A stretch of 64,000 nt of DNA from Sinomonas sp. P10A9. Its GTDB lineage: Bacteria > Actinomycetota > Actinomycetes > Actinomycetales > Micrococcaceae. Under the pieces are notes generated by a model. That model worked only from the letters and a program-made list of their open reading frames with translations, was not told the DNA's origin and did not search any database. This document shows positions 34,185 through 41,749 of this stretch, piece after piece. Positions within the stretch are counted from its first letter, which is position 1. Every line of letters starts with the position of its first letter. The stretch is taken from NCBI RefSeq assembly GCF_041022165.1, contig NZ_CP163302.1, positions 3,100,001 to 3,164,000 on the forward strand. Direction: 5' to 3'. Made by a program: the position numbers and the translations under genes.

Positions 34185-36839
34185 TCAGGCGATGCCTGGT
34201 CGTAGGTAGGAGGCGTCGCGCACGGCGGCGCCGATACGGTCGTCCGCGACGGAGGACACGACGGCCCGCACCTGCTCCCCGGTGAACGGGTTGGTGACGT
34301 AGACCGTGATGTTGGCCGGCGCCGCAGCGCCCTGCGGTGGGAGCTGCCCGGTGCGGTTGATGTAGTCCAGCGACCCGGCGGGCATACGCGAGGCGGATGA
34401 CGCCTTCACCGTGAACTCACCCGGTGAGAGCATCGTCGGGATCGTGTCCGTACCCCTCGCGTAGCGTGACGCGACCCCACCGTCGGCGAAGTACGCCGGA
34501 CCCGTGCCAGCCCACCCGCCTGTGGCGTTGGCGTGGACGAGGCCCGTCGTGTTGCCCGGAGCGTTGGCACCGTCCCCGCTGTTCACGGTCGTGATGGTGA
34601 CCGTCTTGTCGTGGATGGAGTCGATCTGGTTCTTCAGGAACGCGATATTCGCCAGCGCGGCCTCGGTGTCCGCCTCGAACTTGGTCGGCTGGGGCTTGAA
34701 GTCGTTGACGTCGTACAGCTTGTCGATGTACGCCTGCACCTTGTCCGTGAGCAGGCCTTGGGACTGCATGTTCTTCTCGAGCTGGGTCTTGGCCTCCGCG
34801 TAGGCGGCAGTGCCCTGCTCGGTGGACCCGGTGGCCTCGGCGGTGGCCTGCGCGGCCGCCTGGTCGGCCTTCACCTTGCCCTGGATGGCCTGCTGGTTCG
34901 CGACCGCGGCCTTGGACGAGCCGTCGATCGCCTCCCCGTTCTGGCGGAACGAGTCGGTGACCGCGTTGGCCGCGGCAGCGGCGCCAGTCTGCGCCTCCGC
35001 GAGGGACAGGGTCTTGCCGTTGAGCGTGTCGAAGGCCTGCTTGAGGAGGCCGGCGGCGTTGCCCTCGATCTGGTAGGCGAGCGTGGTCGCGTCAGCGGAG
35101 TCCTTGTTCTGCTGCTGCGATGCGGTCGCGGCCTCCACGGCGGCGGACGTGGTGTTGAGTACCCCGGCGGTCTTAGCGGTCGCGAGCTGGTGCTGCTTCT
35201 GGGCGTCGGTGGACCCCTGGACGGCGTCTGAGTACTGCTGGTTGGCGTGCTGGGCGTCGGTGATCGCCTTGGCGTTGCCCTCGAGGATGGGTGCCAGCTT
35301 GATGGCTGCCTCGCGCTGCTCGGCCATCTTGTCCGTGGCGCCCCCGGTGGCGCCCTGGGAGGCGAGAGCGGCGGCGTTCGCATCGTCGTAGGCCTTCTTC
35401 GCACCGTCAATGGCGGTGCGCACGATCTTGAGAGCATCGGCATTGCCGGACACGGCGCGGGTGAGGACATCGGTGCCGAGGCCCAGCTTGGACACGGCGT
35501 CGTAGCCGCCGGCCTCGGCGAGGTTCTTCGCGGCGAGCTTGGTCGTGTACTCACCCACGGCGTTGCCGTCCCGCTCGAGCGCGGTCGCGTACTCCTGCGC
35601 GGTGGGGATGGCCTGCTGCTGGGACATGGCCGCTGCCGTGATGCCCATCGTCAGCCCGGCCAGGGCGGCCACGAGAATGCCGACCACCGGGACGGCGAGG
35701 TTGATCGCCGCGCCGAAGACCGTCACCTTCATCGAGGAGATGAGCGCGGTCTCCCCGAACGCCTCGACGACAGTCTTCGCGAGGCCGAACGCGACGGGTA
35801 TGGCCGTGGCCGTGCTGACAAGCCCGGCGAGCACCGGCAGGGGCAGGGCGTTCAGGACGTTGGTGATGCCCTGCAGGAGCCCAATGACGAGGGGCCCGAC
35901 GGGGGCGAACGCGGCGATGATGTGCCCGGCGGTGGTCACGAGGGACTCCACGAGCTGGATCACCGAGGGCAGGTTCGCGGTGGCGTACGCGACGAACTGG
36001 TCGAACCCGTTGTCCGCGGGCATGGAGGACAGCCACCCGATGAAGTGTTCGAGAGCGGTGGACCCTGCCGTGATCAGGGGGCCCATCTTCTCCAGGCCCA
36101 CCATGAGGCCCTCGGTCAGGCTGGCGCCCATGTGGCCCAGGGACGTGGCGCCCTCGGCGACAAGCTGGTTCAGGTAGGGCAGGCGGGGCGTGATGGACGC
36201 GATGCCCGAGTTGAAGGAGTCGAGGAACGCCAGCGCCCCGGTGTGGGTCATGACGTTCAGGCCCTCGCCGACCTTGGACAGGCCCGCGGTGTAGGCGGCG
36301 CCGTATGCGGTGCCTGATGCCATCTCGTTCTTGATGCCCACGACGGCGGCGATGCCGGCGCCGGCCATGACGCCGAACGCAGCGCCCAGGCCGATGGCCC
36401 CCGCACCGATCGTCGCCGCGCCGCCCGCCGCGAGCGGTGCCAAGGCGATGAACGCCTGCAGGGGCGAGACGTTCTCCTTGAGCGCTTCACCGAAGCCCTT
36501 GTGTGCGTCAGTGCTGGCCCGTGTGGAAGCCGTGTTGGTGTTGGTCGCCGCGGTGGCTTCCCGGGTCGCTGCGGTCTGCACGTCGGTCGCGACGGTTGAG
36601 GCGGCCCCGGTTGAGGTGTGCACCCGGTCAGCGGCGGAGACGCGCTCCTCGGCAGCACGCAGCGCTTCCATCTGAGTGATGGCCTCGGCGACGTCGGCGC
36701 GTGCGTTGACGTGGATGTCGCGCCCATCGAGCCGGTCCGCGAGCTCGGCGGCCTGCCGCATGCCCCGCTCGAACTGGTCGGCGTCGAGCTTGAGCACGGC
36801 ATTGATAGAGCCCGCGGTTGTGGGTCCCTCACTGGGCAT
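34185..36839 (-). CDS. Phage tail tape measure protein
   Basis: The 884-residue protein is typical of siphovirus tape measures: an N-terminal LKLDADQFERGMRQAAELADRL, a helical alanine/threonine-rich region, a hydrophobic stretch (about residues 130-170 and 330-410: APLAAGGAATIGAGAIGLG), long coiled-coil segments, and a C-terminal DNA-distal part (ADGGVASRYARGTDTIPTMLSPGEFTVKASS). By the 0.15 nm per residue rule it would set a tail of about 130 nm. The ATG follows GAGGAGAG at 8 nt. It follows the tail chaperone gene. No minor tail genes come after it; the element ends. Confidence 0.9.
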   Translation of the reverse strand: MPSEGPTTAGSINAVLKLDADQFERGMRQAAELADRLDGRDIHVNARADVAEAITQMEALRAAEERVSAADRVHTSTGAASTVATDVQTAATREATAATNTNTASTRASTDAHKGFGEALKENVSPLQAFIALAPLAAGGAATIGAGAIGLGAAFGVMAGAGIAAVVGIKNEMASGTAYGAAYTAGLSKVGEGLNVMTHTGALAFLDSFNSGIASITPRLPYLNQLVAEGATSLGHMGASLTEGLMVGLEKMGPLITAGSTALEHFIGWLSSMPADNGFDQFVAYATANLPSVIQLVESLVTTAGHIIAAFAPVGPLVIGLLQGITNVLNALPLPVLAGLVSTATAIPVAFGLAKTVVEAFGETALISSMKVTVFGAAINLAVPVVGILVAALAGLTMGITAAAMSQQQAIPTAQEYATALERDGNAVGEYTTKLAAKNLAEAGGYDAVSKLGLGTDVLTRAVSGNADALKIVRTAIDGAKKAYDDANAAALASQGATGGATDKMAEQREAAIKLAPILEGNAKAITDAQHANQQYSDAVQGSTDAQKQHQLATAKTAGVLNTTSAAVEAATASQQQNKDSADATTLAYQIEGNAAGLLKQAFDTLNGKTLSLAEAQTGAAAAANAVTDSFRQNGEAIDGSSKAAVANQQAIQGKVKADQAAAQATAEATGSTEQGTAAYAEAKTQLEKNMQSQGLLTDKVQAYIDKLYDVNDFKPQPTKFEADTEAALANIAFLKNQIDSIHDKTVTITTVNSGDGANAPGNTTGLVHANATGGWAGTGPAYFADGGVASRYARGTDTIPTMLSPGEFTVKASSASRMPAGSLDYINRTGQLPPQGAAAPANITVYVTNPFTGEQVRAVVSSVADDRIGAAVRDASYLRPGIA

Positions 36840-36876
36840 TGCTTGACTCTCCTCGTCGCGGTGATCTGACCACTTG

Positions 36877-37287
36877 TCAGCTCACCGGGCCCTGATCTGG
36901 GGAAACATCGGCCGTGGGCACCTCGTGAGCACCGGACGTCGCGCCCGCGGCGGCCTCGGCGGCGACCTTGGCTGCGTTGACGAAGGCCAGGATGCGGCTT
37001 GGGTCTGCCCATACGGCCTCGGCGTAGTCCCGTCCGAACTTGGCCTCGGCGAGGGCCACGAGGATGACGCGCTCCACGAACCCGAGCGAGGCCCCGTCTG
37101 CGGCGAGCTTGCCGAGGAGCTCGTCGCCGAGGAGGAGCTTGGCGAGGTCCGCGGGCGTGGCGCCTCCCGTGAGTCGCTCGTTGAGGGCCCTGATCTGGTC
37201 GAGCATGAGCACGGGCAGGGTGTACTCGTTGCCGCGGATCGTCAGGACGATCGGCGGCTCTATCTCTTCTAGCGGTGCGAAAGCCAA
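36877..37287 (-). CDS. Tail assembly chaperone
   Basis: The 136-residue protein begins APLEEIEPPIVLTIRGNEYTLPVLML and continues with LLLGDELLGKLAADGAS and EAVWADPSRI, as in tail assembly chaperones of actinobacteriophages. It sits directly before the tape measure gene, the diagnostic position. The start is a TTG preceded by GAGAGGA at 7 nt. Only 37 bp separate it from the tape measure gene, so the usual frameshift-extended second chaperone ORF is missing. Confidence 0.8.
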   Translation of the reverse strand: MAFAPLEEIEPPIVLTIRGNEYTLPVLMLDQIRALNERLTGGATPADLAKLLLGDELLGKLAADGASLGFVERVILVALAEAKFGRDYAEAVWADPSRILAFVNAAKVAAEAAAGATSGAHEVPTADVSPDQGPVS

Positions 37288-37330
37288 CGGGCGGTCCTCT
37301 CAAGGGGTGTCATAACCGGTGTCCAGCGGG

Positions 37331-37948
37331 TCAGAGGGCCTTGAGGAAGTCGTCGGCCATGCCGCCGGCCGCCGCGAGGAGCTCGCTCTTGATCGGGCGG
37401 AGGAGGCTCGACAGGATTGCCGTGCTGGGCACGAACCCGGCCCGGCGTCCTTGGTACTCGAGGTACGCGGTAGCCGGCTCGTACGGGTTCGCGTAGCCCA
37501 TGACGCCGTCCGCGGGGTCGCGGTAGTTCGCCTCGTTGGAGAGGTACTTACCGATCTGGTAGACGGCGCGGTTCTTCTCGGCGACGAGCGCTATCGCCTG
37601 CTGCAGTGCCGGGCGGACCTGGTCGAGGATGGCGGCGATCTCGCCGGACGGGTCGCCGCACGCCGTCTCGAGGTACTGGGCGAGGAGGTCGGCGTACGCC
37701 TGCCGGGCGAGCTCATCGGCGAGGGCCTTGGCCTTGACCTCCGCGGCATCCCGGCGGATCCGGGCCCACCGGGCGTTCTTGTGGGCGGCCTCGACGTCGT
37801 CCGCGGTGACGGTGTCGTCGCCGGCGCGGGCCGCTGCCTCCAGGGCTGCGGCGTGCTCCTCGGCGGTGCGCACGTCCTCTTCGGCGGCCTCGATGATCGC
37901 GCCGGGCGTGCCGGGGTCTGCGGGCAGCGGGGACTTGCGGGCGGCCAC
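37331..37948 (-). CDS. Phage-type protein of unknown function (helical)
   Basis: The 205-residue protein is not recognised. The N-terminal half is alanine/glutamate-rich and probably coiled coil (EAAEEDVRTAEEHAAALEAAA). The second half has YEPATAYLEYQGRRAGFVPSTAILSSLL. Its start overlaps the stop of the preceding gene by 1 bp. It occupies the place where siphoviruses keep a tail or connector protein before the chaperone, but similarity to those is not visible. Confidence 0.6.
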   Translation of the reverse strand: MAARKSPLPADPGTPGAIIEAAEEDVRTAEEHAAALEAAARAGDDTVTADDVEAAHKNARWARIRRDAAEVKAKALADELARQAYADLLAQYLETACGDPSGEIAAILDQVRPALQQAIALVAEKNRAVYQIGKYLSNEANYRDPADGVMGYANPYEPATAYLEYQGRRAGFVPSTAILSSLLRPIKSELLAAAGGMADDFLKAL

Positions 37949-38220
37949 TACTCGGCCGTCCCGTTGCCGAGGATCTCGCTCTCGAGCCGCTGGCGCTGCG
38001 CGGCCCTGGCGAGCTCCTCAACGGTCTGGTGCTTGAGCACGGCTGGGTCGGGGGCGCCGAAGAGCTGCGGGTGGCGGGTCTTGGCCTCGGCCTCGGTCAG
38101 CTCGGTGTACCCGTGCTTGAGGTACGGGCGCCCGTCGACCCACTCGGTGAGGTAGTTGTCGTAGTCCGCCTCGGTGAGGGAGTGGACGACGCCGTGCGGG
38201 TTCAGGACGTATTTGGCCAT
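37948..38220 (-). CDS. Small phage-type protein
   Basis: This 90-residue protein begins MAKYVLNPHGVVHSLTEADYDNYLTEW. It has a TEAEAKTRHPQLFG block and a helical C-terminus. It resembles small structural-region proteins of actinobacteriophages whose function is unknown. The ATG at 38220 is chosen because the sequence pattern begins there; the frame is open further upstream inside the neighbouring gene. Confidence 0.6.
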   Translation of the reverse strand: MAKYVLNPHGVVHSLTEADYDNYLTEWVDGRPYLKHGYTELTEAEAKTRHPQLFGAPDPAVLKHQTVEELARAAQRQRLESEILGNGTAE

Positions 38221-38228
38221 GGTGGGGG

Positions 38229-38630
38229 TTACTCCGGGGTTCGGACGGCCTCCGGGTCGATGAGCCATTCGCGGCCGGCGCGTCGGGCGGGGACCTGCCC
38301 TCGCCTCGCGATCCGGCGCATGTACTCGACACTGCAGCCGTTGCGTTTGGCCGCCTCTTTGGCGGATACCCACATTTTCTCAGGCTTGCCTTTGTCGAGT
38401 TCCGACAACGGAACCTCAGGTCGGGCCTCGGGCGCGAAGGCGAACATGAGGTGCTCAGCGGTCTGGGCCGCGTCAACGAAGCCGAGCAGAAGGGGGCTGT
38501 ACCCGCCGCCGTTGCGTTGCGCGTCCTCGCGGACCTTGCGGGATACGTAGGCGGCGAGCCTGCCCCAGTCCTCGGCTCGGAAGACGACGGAGCCGTCCGT
38601 GCGGACGTTGAACCAGGTGCGCCCGCTCAT
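38229..38630 (-). CDS. Protein with C-terminal helix-turn-helix (MerR/excisionase-like)
   Basis: The 133-residue protein's C-terminal half, MWVSAKEAAKRNGCSVEYMRRIARRGQVPARRAGREWLIDPEAV (residues about 85-128), is a MerR/excisionase-type helix-turn-helix. The N-terminal half (GSVVFRAEDWGRLAAYVSRKV) is not recognised. Its start overlaps the stop of the upstream gene by 4 bp. It lies at the junction between the early/replication genes and the tail cassette, so it could regulate the latter; this is inference. Confidence 0.65.
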   Translation of the reverse strand: MSGRTWFNVRTDGSVVFRAEDWGRLAAYVSRKVREDAQRNGGGYSPLLLGFVDAAQTAEHLMFAFAPEARPEVPLSELDKGKPEKMWVSAKEAAKRNGCSVEYMRRIARRGQVPARRAGREWLIDPEAVRTPE

Positions 38631-38947
38631 TCGCCTGCCCCGGCTGGGGGTGCGGTGGAGGCCCTCGCGAACGGGTCAAGCGAGCCGAGGTGCCGCGGGT
38701 CCGGGTAGCCGAGCATCCACCCGGTCAGCTGTGCGCTCTCGGGCATGAACGGCCGGGTGTCCGGGTCGTCGGCGTTGGCGTGGGCCAGCATGCGTGCGTA
38801 GTCGCCGTCGATGACTGCCCAGCGGACCTCGCGGATACCGCCGTCCGCGCTCGCGGTGGTGACGATCGCGAGGGCGGTGCGGTCTTCCGGTTCGGTGGCG
38901 GGCGGGATGCGGTGCTTGAAGATCGCGACCGTGCAGAAGAGTTCCAT
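38627..38947 (-). CDS. Small protein of unknown function
   Basis: This 106-residue protein has MELFCTVAIFKHR at the start, an acidic middle and DPRHLGSLDPFARAS near the end. It is not recognised. ATG 38947 follows a G-rich stretch; the longer upstream frame is antisense-like and crosses a palindrome cluster. It overlaps the next gene by 4 bp. Confidence 0.5.
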   Translation of the reverse strand: MELFCTVAIFKHRIPPATEPEDRTALAIVTTASADGGIREVRWAVIDGDYARMLAHANADDPDTRPFMPESAQLTGWMLGYPDPRHLGSLDPFARASTAPPAGAGE

Positions 38948-38971
38948 CACGCCCCCCGTCGAGGTGCGTGC

Positions 38972-39007
38972 CGTACGCGTACGCGGAGCGGTGCCGAAAC
39001 CGTTTCG
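38972..39007. promoter_or_regulatory. Cluster of short palindromes in the only gap of the leftward operon
   Basis: CGTACGCGTACG (38972..38983) is a perfect palindrome, and CGAAAC-C-GTTTCG (38995..39007) is an odd-centred one. GTACGAAACG and GTACGAACCG also repeat on the minus strand. The 97-bp gap at 38948..39044 is unusual in an operon whose other genes overlap, so it may be a regulator site or internal promoter. Confidence 0.45.
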
Positions 39008-39044
39008 TACGCGCACGTTCGGTTCGTACCGTGTGCCTGCCCGG

Positions 39045-39335
39045 TCAACGGTTGCCCCGCACGGGGTACACGGCCGCCCACTGCGGGGCCCGGCCGTCGG
39101 GCCAGTCCTCGGGCCAGCCGAGGGCCACCCAGTTGACAAGAGACCCATCGGTGCGCACCGTGTCCCCGTCGCCCATGCGGTGGGCCGCGAGGGCCATCTG
39201 CGCGGCGGCCGGGTCCATGAGCGCGGCGACCTTCTGGCCCTCGAACCACGTCAAGGCGAGAGCGAGGCCTTCGGCGCCGGTGGGGATCCCGTACTGGTGA
39301 AGGTTGTGCATGACGATCTGGGATTCGTCTTTCAC
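39045..39335 (-). CDS. Small protein of unknown function
   Basis: The 96-residue protein has MKDESQIVMHNLHQYGIPTGAEGLALALTWFEGQKV and NWVALGWPEDWPDGRAPQW. It is not recognised. The start overlaps the stop of the XRE gene by 4 bp, so it is translationally coupled. No signal peptide or metal motif is seen. Confidence 0.55.
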   Translation of the reverse strand: MKDESQIVMHNLHQYGIPTGAEGLALALTWFEGQKVAALMDPAAAQMALAAHRMGDGDTVRTDGSLVNWVALGWPEDWPDGRAPQWAAVYPVRGNR

Positions 39336-39898
39336 GGCGTGTGCCGCCTCTCTGGTGTGCTCACCGTGGCATCACGGCGGGTGTTTGTGCTGGTCAGGGG
39401 CCGGCTGGCTGATCTGCTGTCAAATGCCAGGACGGCGCGGGCGTTCTCCAGCGCGGTCCCGTCGGCGAGCTTGCGGAGGTGCTCGGGGACGGGGATCCCG
39501 ATCCCTTCGCGGCGCTGGACCTCGAGCCGGGCCCATGCGGTCTGCTGCTCGAGCTGCGCGACCGCTTGGAGGCGGTGCTTGTTCGTGGGGCGTCGGCGTT
39601 TCCGTGGCACCGTGGCGCGGAGGCTGTCCCCGGTGAGGTCCGCGAGGTGGTCTAGGAGGCCCTCGTGGGCCAGCGGTGAGCCGAGCACCCGGGCGAGTGC
39701 TGCGAGGGCGTCCACGGACGGCCTGCGCTTCCCCAGCTCGAGGTGCGAGACGTGCCAGCGGCCGATGCCGGCGAGGTCACCGAGTCGCTGCTGCGTGAGC
39801 CCGTGGGCGTGGCGGAGGCGTCGGAGCTCAGCACCGAGGCCGGCGGCGAGACGGGCCTGCTCCTCGTCGCCGGTGCGGCCGCGGAGGTCACGACCCAC
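39332..39898 (-). CDS. XRE-family helix-turn-helix regulator
   Basis: The 188-residue protein has an N-terminal HTH_XRE domain: LGAELRRLRHAHGLTQQRLGDLAGIGRWHVSHLELGKRRPSVDALAALARVLG (residues about 21-75). The C-terminal half is basic and helical and not recognised. It lies within the leftward operon, separate from the switch-region repressor, so it may be a second, early regulator. The start overlaps the preceding small gene by 11 bp. Confidence 0.8.
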   Translation of the reverse strand: MGRDLRGRTGDEEQARLAAGLGAELRRLRHAHGLTQQRLGDLAGIGRWHVSHLELGKRRPSVDALAALARVLGSPLAHEGLLDHLADLTGDSLRATVPRKRRRPTNKHRLQAVAQLEQQTAWARLEVQRREGIGIPVPEHLRKLADGTALENARAVLAFDSRSASRPLTSTNTRRDATVSTPERRHTP

Positions 39899-40058
39899 CG
39901 TGTGCCTCTTCGCCGCGGTAGACGCCTGCCGGGGCCCTGCCCTCCAGGATGTCCTTGGAGGCGAGCCCTCGGCGGACCAGAGACCGGGCGAGGCTCTCGA
40001 TGTAGCGGGGCGTGAGGGGCTGGTGTCCGGGCGCGTTCTTGCGTTTCGTCTTGCTCAA
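39888..40058 (-). CDS. 56-residue basic protein
   Basis: Starting at TTG 40058 after GGAG at 8-nt spacing, the frame reads SKTKRKNAPGHQPLTPRYIESLARSLVRRGLASKDILEGRAP. It is basic and helical and not recognised. The TTG overlaps the stop of the preceding small gene (TTGA), and its end overlaps the XRE gene, so it is part of a chain of coupled tiny ORFs. Confidence 0.55.
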   Translation of the reverse strand: MSKTKRKNAPGHQPLTPRYIESLARSLVRRGLASKDILEGRAPAGVYRGEEAHGGS

Positions 40059-40234
40059 GGCTTGGTCTCCTTGTCGGTGCGGTTCCGGCGGGCTGCGAGG
40101 GCGGGACAGTCGGGCTCGTGGGTGATGCGGACGGACACGACGCGGCCGCCCTCCTCGGGCCTCACCCGCCGCTCTGTGCCGTTGCAAGACGCGCAGGCGC
40201 CGCGGATAGGGCGGGTGACGAGATAGCCGCTCAC
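40055..40234 (-). CDS. 59-residue protein with Cys pair (zinc-finger-like)
   Basis: The frame starts at GTG 40234 with AGGAGG 5 nt upstream. It contains GACASCNGTERRVRPEEGG and HEPDCPALAARR, giving CxxC followed by HxxxxC, a possible small zinc-binding fold. It overlaps its neighbours by 4 bp on both sides. Its function is unknown. Confidence 0.6.
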   Translation of the reverse strand: MSGYLVTRPIRGACASCNGTERRVRPEEGGRVVSVRITHEPDCPALAARRNRTDKETKP

Positions 40235-40458
40235 GCTGCCTCCTGCGGCTCAACGGGCAATGCGGGGGCCTCGGCGCGACTGGCCACGGCTTCGAGTGAC
40301 CGTCTGGCGGCTTCGTAGCGCAGCTGCGCGAGCCGGGCGTTGCGTTGTGCGCAGATGAGGGCTTCGAGGAGGAGGGGCCTGACGGCGTAGTCGGGCCATG
40401 TGCGGAGGGCGCGCTTGATGATGGGGGAGCCGGTGATGGGGTCGGGGTGTCGGTTCAC
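40231..40458 (-). CDS. 75-residue phage-type protein
   Basis: The frame starts at GTG 40458 after GGAG at 8-nt spacing and reads NRHPDPITGSPIIKRALRTWPDYAVRPLLLEAL followed by a helical, arginine-rich end. It is not recognised. It overlaps the next and previous ORFs by 4 bp (GTGA). Confidence 0.55.
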   Translation of the reverse strand: MNRHPDPITGSPIIKRALRTWPDYAVRPLLLEALICAQRNARLAQLRYEAARRSLEAVASRAEAPALPVEPQEAA

Positions 40459-40634
40459 GGCTGGGTCTCCTGGTCGAGCTGGGCGCGGAGTCTGGTGATG
40501 GTGTTTCGGAGTTCTCGGTTGCGGGCGTCTTGACGTTCGGCGAGAAGACGGAGCTCGTCTTTGCTGAATGGCTTGAGCCACGGCGGGCAGATCCATCCGG
40601 GGGGGACGGTGCTGGTGGGCTCAGAAGTTGCCAT
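40455..40634 (-). CDS. 59-residue coiled-coil protein
   Basis: The frame starts at ATG 40634, inside the end of the replication-type gene. It has TVPPGWICPPWLKPFSKDEL followed by a helix with heptad-like pattern (LRLLAERQDARNRELRNTITRLRAQL). It is not recognised. It overlaps the following GTG-start gene by 4 bp. Confidence 0.55.
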   Translation of the reverse strand: MATSEPTSTVPPGWICPPWLKPFSKDELRLLAERQDARNRELRNTITRLRAQLDQETQP

Positions 40635-41292
40635 AGCTGCTGCCCCAGCCTCCTAGGGTGCTGCCACTGCCCCAGCCTCCTGTGGTGGCCGGCTCGGGGT
40701 CTTCGCCCTCTTCGAAGCCGGCGTGCCCTTCCCATCTGCCGCCCCATCCGCCGGTGCTCGCGGACGCGTCGCTCTGGCAACGCGGCGCGGATGCCTCGGA
40801 GCTAAAGGGAACGGCGTTCCTGTTTGCCCTGGCCGGGTTGTCTTCGTCGGCGATCGCGCTTCGTCGTCGAGATCTTTTCTCTTCAGTTCTGTTAGGGGCG
40901 GGATATCCCGCCGATCCCCCCGCCCATTCCCCCGCCTGTTCGCCCGCCTGGTTACCCGCCTGTTCGCCCGCCCATTCGCCCGCCTGTCGATCGGCGGGAT
41001 TCCCCGCCTGTTCGTCGGTCGAGTTGAGGTGCCAGCGCGTAGCGCGGCCAGCCTTGCCGGCCTTGGAGATGACCCCGGAGGCCTCGAGCGCTTCAAGGGC
41101 ATTGCGGACGTCCCTGCGGCTGAGCCCAGACACGTCGTCGGCGAGCGTGTAGGTCGAGGGCCAGGCGATACCGTCACGGTTCGCGTAGACGGCAAGGGCC
41201 ACGAGTACGCGGCCAACAGCGTGCTGGCCGATGGCGCGGCTGCTAGGAAGGTCTGCGGCGAGAGCCCACCGGATCCACTGGTCGAGTTCCAT
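40621..41292 (-). CDS. Helix-turn-helix replication-type protein with repeat segment
   Basis: The 223-residue protein has an N-terminal winged helix (MELDQWIRWALAADL, AIGQHAVGRVLVALAVYANRDGIAWPSTYTLADDVSGLSRRDVRNALEALEASGVIS) of the kind seen in phage replication initiators and DnaD/DnaT-like proteins. A repeat AGEQAGEWAGNQAG-type segment (residues about 95-130) and a Gly/Trp-rich C-terminus ending GGWGSSYGNF follow. The repeat is encoded by 12-bp DNA units that may be iterons. ATG 41292 overlaps the upstream stop. A replication role is inferred. Confidence 0.65.
   Translation of the reverse strand: MELDQWIRWALAADLPSSRAIGQHAVGRVLVALAVYANRDGIAWPSTYTLADDVSGLSRRDVRNALEALEASGVISKAGKAGRATRWHLNSTDEQAGNPADRQAGEWAGEQAGNQAGEQAGEWAGGSAGYPAPNRTEEKRSRRRSAIADEDNPARANRNAVPFSSEASAPRCQSDASASTGGWGGRWEGHAGFEEGEDPEPATTGGWGSGSTLGGWGSSYGNF
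40900..41008. repeat. Array of 12-bp repeats inside the replication-type gene (candidate origin)
   Basis: Nine consecutive 12-bp units end in CCCGCC or a variant, for example TGTTCGCCCGCC at 40937 and 40961, TGGTTACCCGCC at 40949, CATTCGCCCGCC at 40973, GGATTCCCCGCC at 40997. One unit (40985..40996) is divergent. The array sits within a winged-helix gene, as origin iterons do in lambda O. Confidence 0.6.
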
Positions 41293-41639
41293 CAGAAGAG
41301 TTCCTCCTGTCCGGGGGCGGACTGGGGCTTTCCTCTGTGATGGGTGCAGCGCTCGCCGAACGTGGCGACGAGGTTCCGGCACGGGCGTCCGGTGGTGGAG
41401 GACAGGGCGCCGCACTCGAGGCCGAGGCGGCGGCGGAGATCGTCTGGGAGACGCCCGCTCTGTTCGTGGGGCGCTGAGTCAGCCGAGGCATTGCCAGCCC
41501 GCTCGCCGGGATGCGCGGCGAGCAGCCAGAAGGTCACTGTCCCGTCTGAGGCGACGCATTCGGAGAGGGCCCAGTCGTTGCTCACGGGCACGACGGCGGC
41601 GGGTAGGGGTGCGAGGGGGTCGAGCTCTGGAAGGTTCAC
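41292..41639 (-). CDS. Small protein with Cys/His zinc-type motif
   Basis: The protein has about 115 residues from GTG 41639; an in-frame ATG at 41696 would give 134. The C-terminus ECGALSSTTGRPCRNLVATFGERCTHHRGKPQ contains Cys-x9-10-Cys-x9-Cys-x2-His, a zinc-binding pattern seen in phage-encoded small proteins. The N-terminus is proline-rich. Its stop overlaps the next ATG by 1 bp. Function is unknown. Confidence 0.55.
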   Translation of the reverse strand: MNLPELDPLAPLPAAVVPVSNDWALSECVASDGTVTFWLLAAHPGERAGNASADSAPHEQSGRLPDDLRRRLGLECGALSSTTGRPCRNLVATFGERCTHHRGKPQSAPGQEELF

Positions 41640-41749
41640 GGGAGTGTGTTCCGTTCGTAGGGGTCTTGGGGGTTGGGCCGTGGCCCGGGAGCTCATCCCC
41701 GGGCCACGGCGAGGCGGTGCGGCGGCCTTCCCTCCGCCGCGCTGCCGGT

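Noticed and set aside
36257..37303. Possible frameshift extension of the tail chaperone
   Set aside because: The overlapping frame is Arg/Pro-rich shadow sequence. No slippery site joined to a plausible chaperone extension was found.
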